Assembly: GCF_001667585.1 (NCBI RefSeq)
Contig: NZ_LZJZ01000068.1
Span: 1 to 64,000 of the forward strand
DNA length: 64,000 bases
From: Mycobacterium sp. E2733
GTDB lineage: Bacteria > Actinomycetota > Actinomycetes > Mycobacteriales > Mycobacteriaceae
Reading direction: 5' to 3'
Numbering within the stretch: position 1 is the stretch's first letter; each line of letters begins with the position of its first letter. The notes below the pieces were generated by a model. It made no database searches. It was not told where the DNA came from and was given only the letters and a program-made list of their open reading frames with translations. The translations under genes were made by a program, and so were the position numbers. Shown here one piece after another: positions 52,823 to 61,338 of this stretch.

Positions 52823-55636
52823 TCAGCTGTCTTCGGACGTCACCACACAGGCTGGAGGGAGCGGCTCGCTCAGCGCTGACAACAGCTCAGCGACCGCGAT
52901 TCGCAAATCACGGGTCAACTCACCGCGCTCATCGAGATCGACCGCATATTCCCACGGCCAGATTCGCGTCACTTCGAGGCTAGGACGCAGATGGACATCG
53001 CGGCGGCCGAGACGGTTCATAAATGCATCGAGTTGCTCGTCATCCTCGGGTTCGGCGTATTGGCGGTTTCGAAGCCAAGGCCACAGGCTCGATCGGAGCT
53101 CTTCGCGTGGGTGTGCGCCGATCCGCCCGAAATCCTCACCGGACCAACGTTGTACGTATTCGCCGGCCTCCAGGCGACAATGCGGATAGAGTCGTAGGGC
53201 GGCGGCGCTGCGAAACGCAAGGTGCAGATTCGGCCGGGCAAACCACACCGTCCGACGTTCTGACAGGAACTTGAGGAGCTTCTCAGCCCGGCCGGTCCGG
53301 TACAGAGCCTCGGCTTGGGGTTTCAGCTCTGCGAGCCAAGTGCGCAGAATGAGATTGTCGCCGTGTTGCTGCAGACAGAGTCGCTGTGTCGACTTTGTCC
53401 CGATCGCCGCATCCAGCATCACCCAGGCGCCGATCTCGGGACGCGCCATGGGGCGCACTGCACCAATGCCGGTGGCCTTCCGCAGCAGTGTCGTAAGGCG
53501 ACGTTCGCGCTGTTCATCGTCGCCGGCGCGGCTGAGCGTAGTGAACGACAGCGGCTGGCCGAACCGTTCCTCTTGGAAGTCGGCGAGATCTGCTTTGTCC
53601 ACGTCACCGATTGTCTGGGCATCGCTGCCAGGAGCCGCGGAACTTAGGTCATCCACAACACGAGCCGCGGGGGCTACTTGTCGTGGGTAGCTGTGTTGGT
53701 GATTGGTCTCACGGATGGTCGCGGATTGCGGCTCGGCGCGATGCGACGCCGCGATTTGGCTCGCAGCGGCCGCATCGGCACCGTGGGAGGCATTTTCCAC
53801 GTCGCTTTCGCGATGGACCGGAGGGCCTGGCCATATCTGCGTGATTCGGCTGGTTAGCCAGGCGCCACGTTCGTCGACAGAATGTTCGTCGAAGTGCTCC
53901 GGATAGTCGTGAACAACGGTTGTGTTGAGTTTGAGCAGGCTGTGCTGGACAAGGCTGCGACGCTTGTCTTTCGGCTCCTCGGGTGCATGCCATGGCAGGT
54001 TGGAGAGACTCGAGTTGAGAGGACCAGTGGTCAGGGTTAGGTTGCCGAGCCTGTGAAGATGCGCACTTCGCCACGCGGCTGGGTCACTCTGGTTTCCGTC
54101 GAGCGGCCAGTGCGATTCCCACGCCTGCGGAATGAGGTGCTCAAGCGTGAGCTTGCTCGGGGCCGCGAGACCTTGCTCGACCTTATTGTCGGCGATGCGC
54201 AGATGTTCTTCGATTCGCCAGAGCACCATCACCAATCGGTCTTGGCGCCGCTGTCCATACATGTCCTTGTTGCGCAGGGCCGCGTGAAGGTCGTCATCGC
54301 GCGGCCATCGGTTCGCTGGGGCGGTCTCCGCGGCTAGCCGGCTCTGGAGGACGGTGTCAGCGTGGGCGATGTCCTTTTTGATCTCGCCGACCAAAGCGGC
54401 CGCCAGCCGGTTGTAGTTCTTGGTCGTCCAGCCGCAGAGCATCCTCCGTACGAGGAAGCTCTCAAGTATCGCGAAGGCGTGCGCGCGTCGTTCGGCAGAT
54501 ATCTGATCAGAACGCAATAGCAGCAGCGCAATTGGCATCAACGTCGTGGTGTCGAGTAGTTCGAGCAGCTCGACGAACCGCCGGTCTGGACTGCCCGCCT
54601 CGGCCGATTGGAACTGTCGTAGTGTGGCCGCGTCGCGGGCGAGTGTGGGTATGAGTTCGGCCATCGGCGGACACGTCGCAGGCTGGAGAATCCGCTTGCG
54701 GAAAATGTCGAAGAGTTCAGTTGAAGGCACCGGTTCAGCCAGCTCGGCTACGAGCCAGTACTGCAGGAACATGTCGCCGTTCTTTGTGAAAAGCCTCCCA
54801 GCGCGGCGATCTTCGCGCCAGTAATCCCGGTCGAGCTCAGGTGCCCAATGAGCGTGATAGAGGTGGTCGGTGTCAACTTGTTCGCGCGCCGCCTCTAGAA
54901 ATACTGCGTTTTTCAGCAGATCCAACGCGATAAGTGGTGTGCCACGACCGTTGAGCGTCTCAAAGATGACCTGCGGGCTGTCACCGTCCTCCAGCCTGAT
55001 TGAGACCAGCTTCAAAAGGTCGCTGAGGCTAACGCGAAGCGCCGCGAATTGCTTGTCCGGGGACGATTTGGCTCCATCACCGTCGTCGTCGGTCGCCCAC
55101 GATTGAATCTGCTGGCAGAAAAATGCGTACGCTTCTTGAATTTCGTTATTCGGGTCGTCCAGCGCCGCATCCGACGCTCCGTCAGGCTCCATGACGGTGA
55201 TGAATGCCGCCCGGTTCGCGTTGGTGGGCCAAACTTTGAAGCGTTCATCACCCTTAGCCAAAAGAGGATCGTTCGCGGTTAGCCGCCGCAGCAACTTTCC
55301 TTCGTCTGGACAGCCACTTAACTCGGCGGCACGAGCAGCCGCCGCCAGTAGCAGCTGCAGGGTTGTCAGGCGCTGCTGTCCGTCGATTACAAGGAACCGC
55401 TGCGGAGAACCCGGGGGATTCTCTTCCTGCTGGATGACGATCGCGCCCAGAAAATGGACGGGCGACTTCGCGGTCGCGCCCTCGAACATGACGTGGTTAG
55501 CCACTGTGGCGATGTCGTCCCATAGTGGCGCCCACTGCCGTTCCTCAGTCCAGACGTAAGGCCGTTGATACAGCGGAATGACATACCGTACGTCCAGCTG
55601 GAACAGCTGGGTCAAGGTCCTCGTCTCGGCCTGCAT
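52823..55636 (-). CDS. GmrSD-like type IV restriction enzyme (DUF262/DUF1524)
   Basis: About 937 residues. The N-terminal DUF262 part has VIPLYQRPYVW (about 18-28), FLVIDGQQRLTTLQ (about 85) and FETLNGRGTPLIALDLLKN. The middle DUF1524 part has LEHLIPQ (about 495) and HRLGNLTLTTGPLNSSLSN, an HNH-type nuclease site. The C-terminal 300 residues are unassigned. GmrSD and BrxU enzymes use nucleotide hydrolysis and cut modified phage DNA, and they are often embedded in BREX loci. The ATG at 55636 begins MQAETRTLTQLFQ, the usual family start. Confidence 0.85.
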   Translation of the reverse strand: MQAETRTLTQLFQLDVRYVIPLYQRPYVWTEERQWAPLWDDIATVANHVMFEGATAKSPVHFLGAIVIQQEENPPGSPQRFLVIDGQQRLTTLQLLLAAAARAAELSGCPDEGKLLRRLTANDPLLAKGDERFKVWPTNANRAAFITVMEPDGASDAALDDPNNEIQEAYAFFCQQIQSWATDDDGDGAKSSPDKQFAALRVSLSDLLKLVSIRLEDGDSPQVIFETLNGRGTPLIALDLLKNAVFLEAAREQVDTDHLYHAHWAPELDRDYWREDRRAGRLFTKNGDMFLQYWLVAELAEPVPSTELFDIFRKRILQPATCPPMAELIPTLARDAATLRQFQSAEAGSPDRRFVELLELLDTTTLMPIALLLLRSDQISAERRAHAFAILESFLVRRMLCGWTTKNYNRLAAALVGEIKKDIAHADTVLQSRLAAETAPANRWPRDDDLHAALRNKDMYGQRRQDRLVMVLWRIEEHLRIADNKVEQGLAAPSKLTLEHLIPQAWESHWPLDGNQSDPAAWRSAHLHRLGNLTLTTGPLNSSLSNLPWHAPEEPKDKRRSLVQHSLLKLNTTVVHDYPEHFDEHSVDERGAWLTSRITQIWPGPPVHRESDVENASHGADAAAASQIAASHRAEPQSATIRETNHQHSYPRQVAPAARVVDDLSSAAPGSDAQTIGDVDKADLADFQEERFGQPLSFTTLSRAGDDEQRERRLTTLLRKATGIGAVRPMARPEIGAWVMLDAAIGTKSTQRLCLQQHGDNLILRTWLAELKPQAEALYRTGRAEKLLKFLSERRTVWFARPNLHLAFRSAAALRLYPHCRLEAGEYVQRWSGEDFGRIGAHPREELRSSLWPWLRNRQYAEPEDDEQLDAFMNRLGRRDVHLRPSLEVTRIWPWEYAVDLDERGELTRDLRIAVAELLSALSEPLPPACVVTSEDS

Positions 55637-55749
55637 CAGCGGAAGAGTACCCAGGACGAATCGATCTCTACCGGCGCAAAGCATGTTAGACGTATGCCTG
55701 ACGGGCTATCGGCGCGTGGGATACTGGTCGTTCAACGCAGGAGGAAGTC

Positions 55750-56754
55750 GTGTCATATGACACCGGAGTGTCGATCGGGCCTGGGCAGCAAGTGCAGCTG
55801 AGCGCGTTTGGCCGTACTGAGTTTTGGCTTCAAGACTGGCTGGCGCACGACCTTACCCGGCTGGGCCTTGGGCCGCTTACGTTGGTGCACCAGGAGCAGA
55901 CGCAGTCGGGAGGAGGCAGCCTCGATCTACTCGCCGCTGCAGACGAAACGTACTACTCCATCGAGGTCCAGCTGGGCGAGGTCGATTCCGACCACGGGTT
56001 CCGGGTGTTCGATTACTGGGCGAGGAACAAACGTCGCTTCCCTGACAAGACGCACGTTGCTGTTCTTGTCGCCGAGACGACTGCCGGTCGCTACCGTGCC
56101 GCGCTGGAGGAGCTGGCGCAGTATGTGCCATTGCTCGTGGTGGAGATGCGGTGCTGGCGCGGGGCGAACGAAGCACTGCTTGTGCCTGACTTGGTGATCG
56201 CCAATCCGAAACTTGATGTCAGCGGCACACCCTTGGCAGTCACCGCGGGCTCAACGCGCACAGAAGACGATTGGCGAGAAGTTATGACCGACAACGCGTG
56301 GTCGTTTAAGGAACAGTTCGTCGATTGGGTCCGCTCGAATATCGGTGACGTGAAGGTTGACTACTCACCAAAGTCGTATGTCGGTTTGCGGGTGGGCCGT
56401 CGGGTGTGGGCACCCCTCTGGCCACGCAAGGATGGAGCGTATATCTACCTTCCTGATCCTGACGGTTCACGTAACGACGAGTCGGTAGCATTCGAGCATT
56501 TCCGCGAACTCCTTGATGGTGAAGGCCTCACCATCGCCTGGAATCCGACCTACAATGCTGGCGCGAATCCGATCTCAATACGGCTGCGCAGCCCTGATCT
56601 GGCGAAACCCGCTGTGCAGCAACTGTTAAGGGCCACCTACGAAGCGGTCTCGAACTTTAGCCCAGAGCCATGGTCCGCCGCGCATGGGACTGGAAATCTT
56701 GCAGCTGAGTCCCAAGTGGCCGAGGACAAACTCGACGCCGACTACACGGCGTAG
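55750..56754 (+). CDS. DUF4268-type protein with PD-(D/E)XK-like N-terminus
   Basis: A 334-residue protein. The N-terminal part has SLDLLAAADETYYSIEVQLG (about 57-76), reminiscent of the D-x(n)-E-x-Q/K core of PD-(D/E)XK nucleases. The C-terminal half resembles DUF4268 (NAWSFKEQFVDWVRSNIG onward). The GTG start follows GGAGGA. It diverges from the GmrSD-like gene and faces the BREX operon, the only plus-strand gene in this part. It may be an accessory nuclease or modification reader. Confidence 0.6.
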   Translation: MSYDTGVSIGPGQQVQLSAFGRTEFWLQDWLAHDLTRLGLGPLTLVHQEQTQSGGGSLDLLAAADETYYSIEVQLGEVDSDHGFRVFDYWARNKRRFPDKTHVAVLVAETTAGRYRAALEELAQYVPLLVVEMRCWRGANEALLVPDLVIANPKLDVSGTPLAVTAGSTRTEDDWREVMTDNAWSFKEQFVDWVRSNIGDVKVDYSPKSYVGLRVGRRVWAPLWPRKDGAYIYLPDPDGSRNDESVAFEHFRELLDGEGLTIAWNPTYNAGANPISIRLRSPDLAKPAVQQLLRATYEAVSNFSPEPWSAAHGTGNLAAESQVAEDKLDADYTA

Positions 56755-56821
56755 CTACCGACACATCGATCGTGAGCCCACTCGCGACTCGGCGACAGCG
56801 GCGGAGTGCGCAACAACGTAA

Positions 56822-58843
56822 TTAGCCCCAGTGCGTCCGGACGTAGTCGAGTGCTTCCGCCACATTCAGGCCGCGGGTTGCGTTGTTGAGCCGAACGAAC
56901 AACTCTGCCTCGCCCTTGCCGCCCGTCACGAAAACCGGGGCTGGCGACGGCCTCACATCGATACGGCAGACGGTGCCGCCGGGCAGGCCTTCAAACCCTA
57001 TACGCGCGTTCGCAACTGCGGCTGGGCCCATGCGATTGTCCAGTAGACCGTTCAGCCAGAGCGCGTAGCCGTCTAACGTTGCCTTGCGCCCGAGTGTGGG
57101 AAAATCAGCCTCGATCCCTGTGACTTCGCCGTCGTCCTTAACCCCGATCAGAAGGGTTCCCCCAGCCGCGTTGAGAAAACCGGCAACCGACTTTACGACC
57201 ATCTGCTCGAGAACTGGATCTTTTTGCCCGGTATAACGGTTCATTCGTCCGGTCTGCTTGAATTCAACGTTGCGTCCCTCGCCTCGCTCGATCAGGGATT
57301 GGACGGTATCACCTTGGACGGATTCGATGTGGGCAACAGCTTCTGCTTGCGGTACCGCCTCCAAGGCCTCTTCCGTGCTTTCCGGTTGTTCGGGTACGTC
57401 GACCCAATACTCATGGCCAGTGTCACGCTCGACATAACTGAAGGCGGTCTTGGCGTAGTCATGGGCTGCCAGCTTCTTAAGCTGCTCTTTCACTCGCCGT
57501 CTGCCTTCGAGTGCAAACTCCAGGTACTCGCGAAGCTCACCACGTGTCCACTCCTCGTGCGGATGCAGGAGTTTGAGGAAGCCGGAAATCGTCTTCCGCA
57601 CCGACTTTTCGTCGCGCGCACTCAGATGGTCCCCGAAGCTGAAGTCATTGTCGATCGCCCCAACGAATGTCTGTTTGCGCAACTGACGCAGCGCTTCCGC
57701 GAAGTAGTCCGACACGAAACCGTAGTGATCGGTGAACAGCCGCTGTTCGAGTTTGGGAGCCTCCCAACCCGGAAGGTAAAAGTGGAGGCGGTCAATGAAG
57801 GCCGGATCGATCATCGCCTTCGGCAAGTCAGCGAACAGGTGCGCAGTTCGAATAAGTTCTTGGTGTGGCTTGCTCGTATTTCCGATAAACACCAAGGAAG
57901 CCTCGGCTGGTATCTCTTCCTTGCCGCGGGCGAAGGAGCCCGACTCCATGTAGTCCTTGAGCATGTTCACCACTGTGGAATCAGACATTTCAAGACCAGC
58001 GACCTCGTCGAAAGCGATCACGTCCCATAGGCCAAGTAGTCCTATCCGCCCCGTCCCCATGTGCACGAACAGCTGGGGAACAGTGACTTTGCCCCCAGAT
58101 ATCAAGATCGCGTTGGGTGACGCTTCCCGGTACACGAATGACTTTCCGGTTCCCCAGGGCCCCAATTCGATTAGGTTGTAATTGCGTTCGGCCATCGGTA
58201 TCAGCCGCGTGATAGCGAGCAGCTTTCCGCGAAAGTCATAGTGAGTGGGCTCCAGTCCTATCGTCCGCATCAGCAGGTCGAGCCAGTCGTCTCGACTGAA
58301 CGCGCGCCGTGCTTCGATAAAGTCACCCATCGAGAAGGCCGCCACCTGAATAGGTTTCAGCCCCTTGATGAAGAAGGGACGTTTGGTCGTTTCATCGTCT
58401 TGTGCGTTATAGACGAGGTCGAGTTGCGACCAAACACCCCCGCCCAGCATCCGATCATACTTGTAGACAAGATCTTCCGGGATGTGAATGAATTTTTCGC
58501 CGAAGTTCGAAAGATGGGCCCAGTACTTGTCCTCGCTTGCTACTAGGCGAACATCCACCTTGTCGATCAGGCGAAGCTGGCTGCGCCGCTTGAGCTCTGC
58601 TTTGGCCTTTTCAGCCTCGTCTGGACGGATGAAGTTCTCGGTTAGAGTTTTTCGGACCACTTCGAGCCCAGTCGAAATAGCCGCCGGATCGTCTGAGGCG
58701 GCAAATTTCCCGAGCAAGAACTCGAGGACGTAGTTTGGAACGTTGGTACCACCCTTGACCTGTCGCACGAGGTCTTTACGCACGACGCGACCCGCGAAAT
58801 TCGAATTCGATCGGCGGTCGAGCTCATCCATGGTCACGGTCAT
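56822..58843 (-). CDS. brxL: BrxL-like ATPase fused to an AlbA_2/Schlafen-type domain
   Basis: A 673-residue protein. Residues 1-480 follow BrxL: DNA-binding N-terminus, Walker A GPWGTGKS (228-235), Walker B DVIAFDE (274-280), a GNTSKPHQEL segment, and the EGRRRVKEQLKKL stretch that normally precedes the Lon-like protease domain. After a linker (485-515) comes GEGRNVEFKQ (521-530) and AGFLNAAGGTLLIGVKDDG (554-572), the hallmark of AlbA_2/Schlafen domains, up to the end. No Lon-type Ser-Lys region is visible. The ATG overlaps the pglZ stop as ATGA. Confidence 0.8.
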   Translation of the reverse strand: MTVTMDELDRRSNSNFAGRVVRKDLVRQVKGGTNVPNYVLEFLLGKFAASDDPAAISTGLEVVRKTLTENFIRPDEAEKAKAELKRRSQLRLIDKVDVRLVASEDKYWAHLSNFGEKFIHIPEDLVYKYDRMLGGGVWSQLDLVYNAQDDETTKRPFFIKGLKPIQVAAFSMGDFIEARRAFSRDDWLDLLMRTIGLEPTHYDFRGKLLAITRLIPMAERNYNLIELGPWGTGKSFVYREASPNAILISGGKVTVPQLFVHMGTGRIGLLGLWDVIAFDEVAGLEMSDSTVVNMLKDYMESGSFARGKEEIPAEASLVFIGNTSKPHQELIRTAHLFADLPKAMIDPAFIDRLHFYLPGWEAPKLEQRLFTDHYGFVSDYFAEALRQLRKQTFVGAIDNDFSFGDHLSARDEKSVRKTISGFLKLLHPHEEWTRGELREYLEFALEGRRRVKEQLKKLAAHDYAKTAFSYVERDTGHEYWVDVPEQPESTEEALEAVPQAEAVAHIESVQGDTVQSLIERGEGRNVEFKQTGRMNRYTGQKDPVLEQMVVKSVAGFLNAAGGTLLIGVKDDGEVTGIEADFPTLGRKATLDGYALWLNGLLDNRMGPAAVANARIGFEGLPGGTVCRIDVRPSPAPVFVTGGKGEAELFVRLNNATRGLNVAEALDYVRTHWG

Positions 58844-61338
58844 AGCTCCTCGTCGACAACAATGGGCGCGGCGACGGTTGCGACGGATTCGGCGAGCCGT
58901 CGGCCGGTGCGCGCGTCGAGAACCTGCACACCAATGTGGGCATCCTTTGCCAGATTTGAGATCACCTGGAATGTGAGCACGCTCGGTTTTCCTTGAGCGA
59001 TGGTGACCGAGCCGGATTCGGAATCATATCCGTCTCCGGAAACGATCCGGGCGATCGGCTCGGACACCGTCTCGCCTCGCACCACCACGCGGAACGTGAC
59101 GGTGTCAGTGAATAGGTCACCCAGGAACTCGAAGGTTGCGGCGAATACCCCTGTGGTGATCCGGCCGCCGGCAATGGTGAGTTTGATGTCGAGCTTTTGC
59201 GGCTCGTGGGTCGCTTCGAGTTCGACCACTAGGACCGGCACGACCAGCTCCTGTGGTGACAGTCCGCCATGGAAGAACTGCTTTCCACCTCCAGCCTTGA
59301 ACACTGCCAACCCTCGCGGCACGATGATGTCGAGATCGCTATGGATGCCAAGTGATGGTAGGGAAATTCGGGCGGTTCCCTCTGCCGTGGTGCCGCCTTT
59401 CCCTATCCAGGCCCGTCGGTGCAGTTCGCCGTCGCCGCCGATGGGTGCGTCGATGGTCCTCGGATCGCCGACCGATTGGCTCATCGCAAGAAAGCCGTGG
59501 TCGGCTGTGATGACGACACGGCGAACGCCGACCTGGCCGAGCTTAGCGACTGCATTGGCGAGATCCTGTTTGGTGGCTTCGAACTGAGGCCACGCCGTGT
59601 TCAGCAGTCCCGACTCGCCCGCTGCATCGATCTCTTGGCTGCGGACGAGCACTAGGTCGGCACCCTTAATTGCCTTGCCTAGCTCTTTCTCGCCCTGTTG
59701 GCTAACTGTCGAAAGATCAAGATTGGCTATGGTCCCGTGAGCCGCTCGCAAGAGCTCGACGCGATGTTCGACGTTGGCTACGACACGGCCGGCGACAGCG
59801 ATCGAAAGCTTCCCGTTATCGATTGTCTCCGTTAGCTTCTCGGCGGCGGACGGCAGCAGGTCGGCCATACCCACCCGGGTGATTGTCGGTGCCGCCGCAA
59901 TTGCCGCGGTAAGCGACACGTGCTCAGTAATGTCGCGCCGGATCGCATCAGCAAGTTCGGCACCCAATTCGTATCGAAGAGCATCGACCCATACATAGGC
60001 AGTAAGGCCTTCGTTGTCTCTGACGTAGCGGTCATGGATTTCGCCCTGCGGCATCTGACCGACGCCGCTGAGGCCATCCTTTGCCAGCGCAGTCACGGTG
60101 GCTCGCAGCAGCTGGTCCACCCACTGCTCATAGCCGGATCGAGCCGCTGTCAGGTGCCGCTCAAGCTCGCCGTGCGATGCCAATGTGCCGCGCGCGAGTT
60201 CCAGTCTGCGATGCGCATTATCAACTCGGTAGCCCTTGTCCGTATACCAGTGCAAGAGCTCTGCGATCCCAGTACTCGGGACTGGATCAGACTCGACCGC
60301 TCGCCTGAGCTCGCCGACGACGTTCACCACCCTCCACCGGTCACTCCACCGATTGCCTGATTGGGCGTCGCGCTCGTCTCGCCACGGATTGGCGTCGATA
60401 AGCCGCTCGCGGGCCAGCACAAGTGCGCCCGCCAAATCATCGTCGTCGAGCCTGCGCACGGCCTCGCTCATACACAACGCCTCGACACTTGGTGCAGTGA
60501 AACAGGTTTGGAGACCGTCTGCCCAGACTAGCGTAGAGGCTAGGTCGAGTCGCCTGTCGGTTTGTATGGCCAAGACACGGTAGATCTTGCTCCACTGCGG
60601 TGCATAGCGCCACACTCGCAGCAATTGCTCGGTGCGCCGGCGCTGTTCGGCCGTGGGTGGTGTCCATGCATCGGCTAACTGATCTGTGACCGATCCGGCG
60701 GCTGTGACGATATCCGTGAGAAAGACTTGCTGAGCAAAGGAAATTCTCAGTTCATCGCGCTCACCGCTGATCGCTCCGCCGAAAGCATGCGAGAGCATGC
60801 GACAAACATCGGGCCAAGCGCCTTCGGTATCAATAACGGGATCATGGTGACCCTCCAAGACAGCGAGCGCCATTTGAACGCTGTCACCACTGCCCAAGAT
60901 CGCTACCAGCCTTACTTCGGCTGGGGCGGTCCCCTCCGCAGCAGCCTCCGCTTCTTCAAGAGTTCTCGCCTCCCGCGCGATCTGCTCAACGCGCGCTGCT
61001 GCCAAATGCCCGTCGAGGGCCTGACGGATCAAAGTCCCGAGCCGGCGCTTAAATTCTTTACCGGCAGAACGGATTTCGGCGAGCGGATCTTCCGGTGGCG
61101 CAGCTGATGGCACATAGACCACCAGTTCCGGTGCCCTGTCGCCGGCAAGCAGATCTTCTACTTCCCAGCGAAGGCCATACCAACTGCCGTCGTACGCCAC
61201 CACCTGGACGCTCTCCGGACACATCGAACGCGCCGACGAGGCGTACTCCCGATGTTCATCTTGCCAAACGACAAGACCCGCTTGGCGCACAGCCTTGGCG
61301 AGCTCGGCCGACAGCTGATCCCGCAATGGATTGCTCAT
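58840..61338 (-). CDS. pglZ: PglZ, BREX phosphatase-domain protein
   Basis: About 832 residues. The C-terminal alkaline-phosphatase-superfamily core shows AYVWVDALRYELGAELADA (about 447-465) and VVITADHGFLAM (about 608-619), the metal-binding segments of PglZ. The N-terminal part (MSNPLRDQLSAELAKAVRQ) is typical too. PglZ works with PglX in BREX methylation and exclusion. The start is the ATG at 61338, overlapping the pglX stop as ATGA, and its stop overlaps brxL the same way. Confidence 0.9.
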   Translation of the reverse strand: MSNPLRDQLSAELAKAVRQAGLVVWQDEHREYASSARSMCPESVQVVAYDGSWYGLRWEVEDLLAGDRAPELVVYVPSAAPPEDPLAEIRSAGKEFKRRLGTLIRQALDGHLAAARVEQIAREARTLEEAEAAAEGTAPAEVRLVAILGSGDSVQMALAVLEGHHDPVIDTEGAWPDVCRMLSHAFGGAISGERDELRISFAQQVFLTDIVTAAGSVTDQLADAWTPPTAEQRRRTEQLLRVWRYAPQWSKIYRVLAIQTDRRLDLASTLVWADGLQTCFTAPSVEALCMSEAVRRLDDDDLAGALVLARERLIDANPWRDERDAQSGNRWSDRWRVVNVVGELRRAVESDPVPSTGIAELLHWYTDKGYRVDNAHRRLELARGTLASHGELERHLTAARSGYEQWVDQLLRATVTALAKDGLSGVGQMPQGEIHDRYVRDNEGLTAYVWVDALRYELGAELADAIRRDITEHVSLTAAIAAAPTITRVGMADLLPSAAEKLTETIDNGKLSIAVAGRVVANVEHRVELLRAAHGTIANLDLSTVSQQGEKELGKAIKGADLVLVRSQEIDAAGESGLLNTAWPQFEATKQDLANAVAKLGQVGVRRVVITADHGFLAMSQSVGDPRTIDAPIGGDGELHRRAWIGKGGTTAEGTARISLPSLGIHSDLDIIVPRGLAVFKAGGGKQFFHGGLSPQELVVPVLVVELEATHEPQKLDIKLTIAGGRITTGVFAATFEFLGDLFTDTVTFRVVVRGETVSEPIARIVSGDGYDSESGSVTIAQGKPSVLTFQVISNLAKDAHIGVQVLDARTGRRLAESVATVAAPIVVDEEL

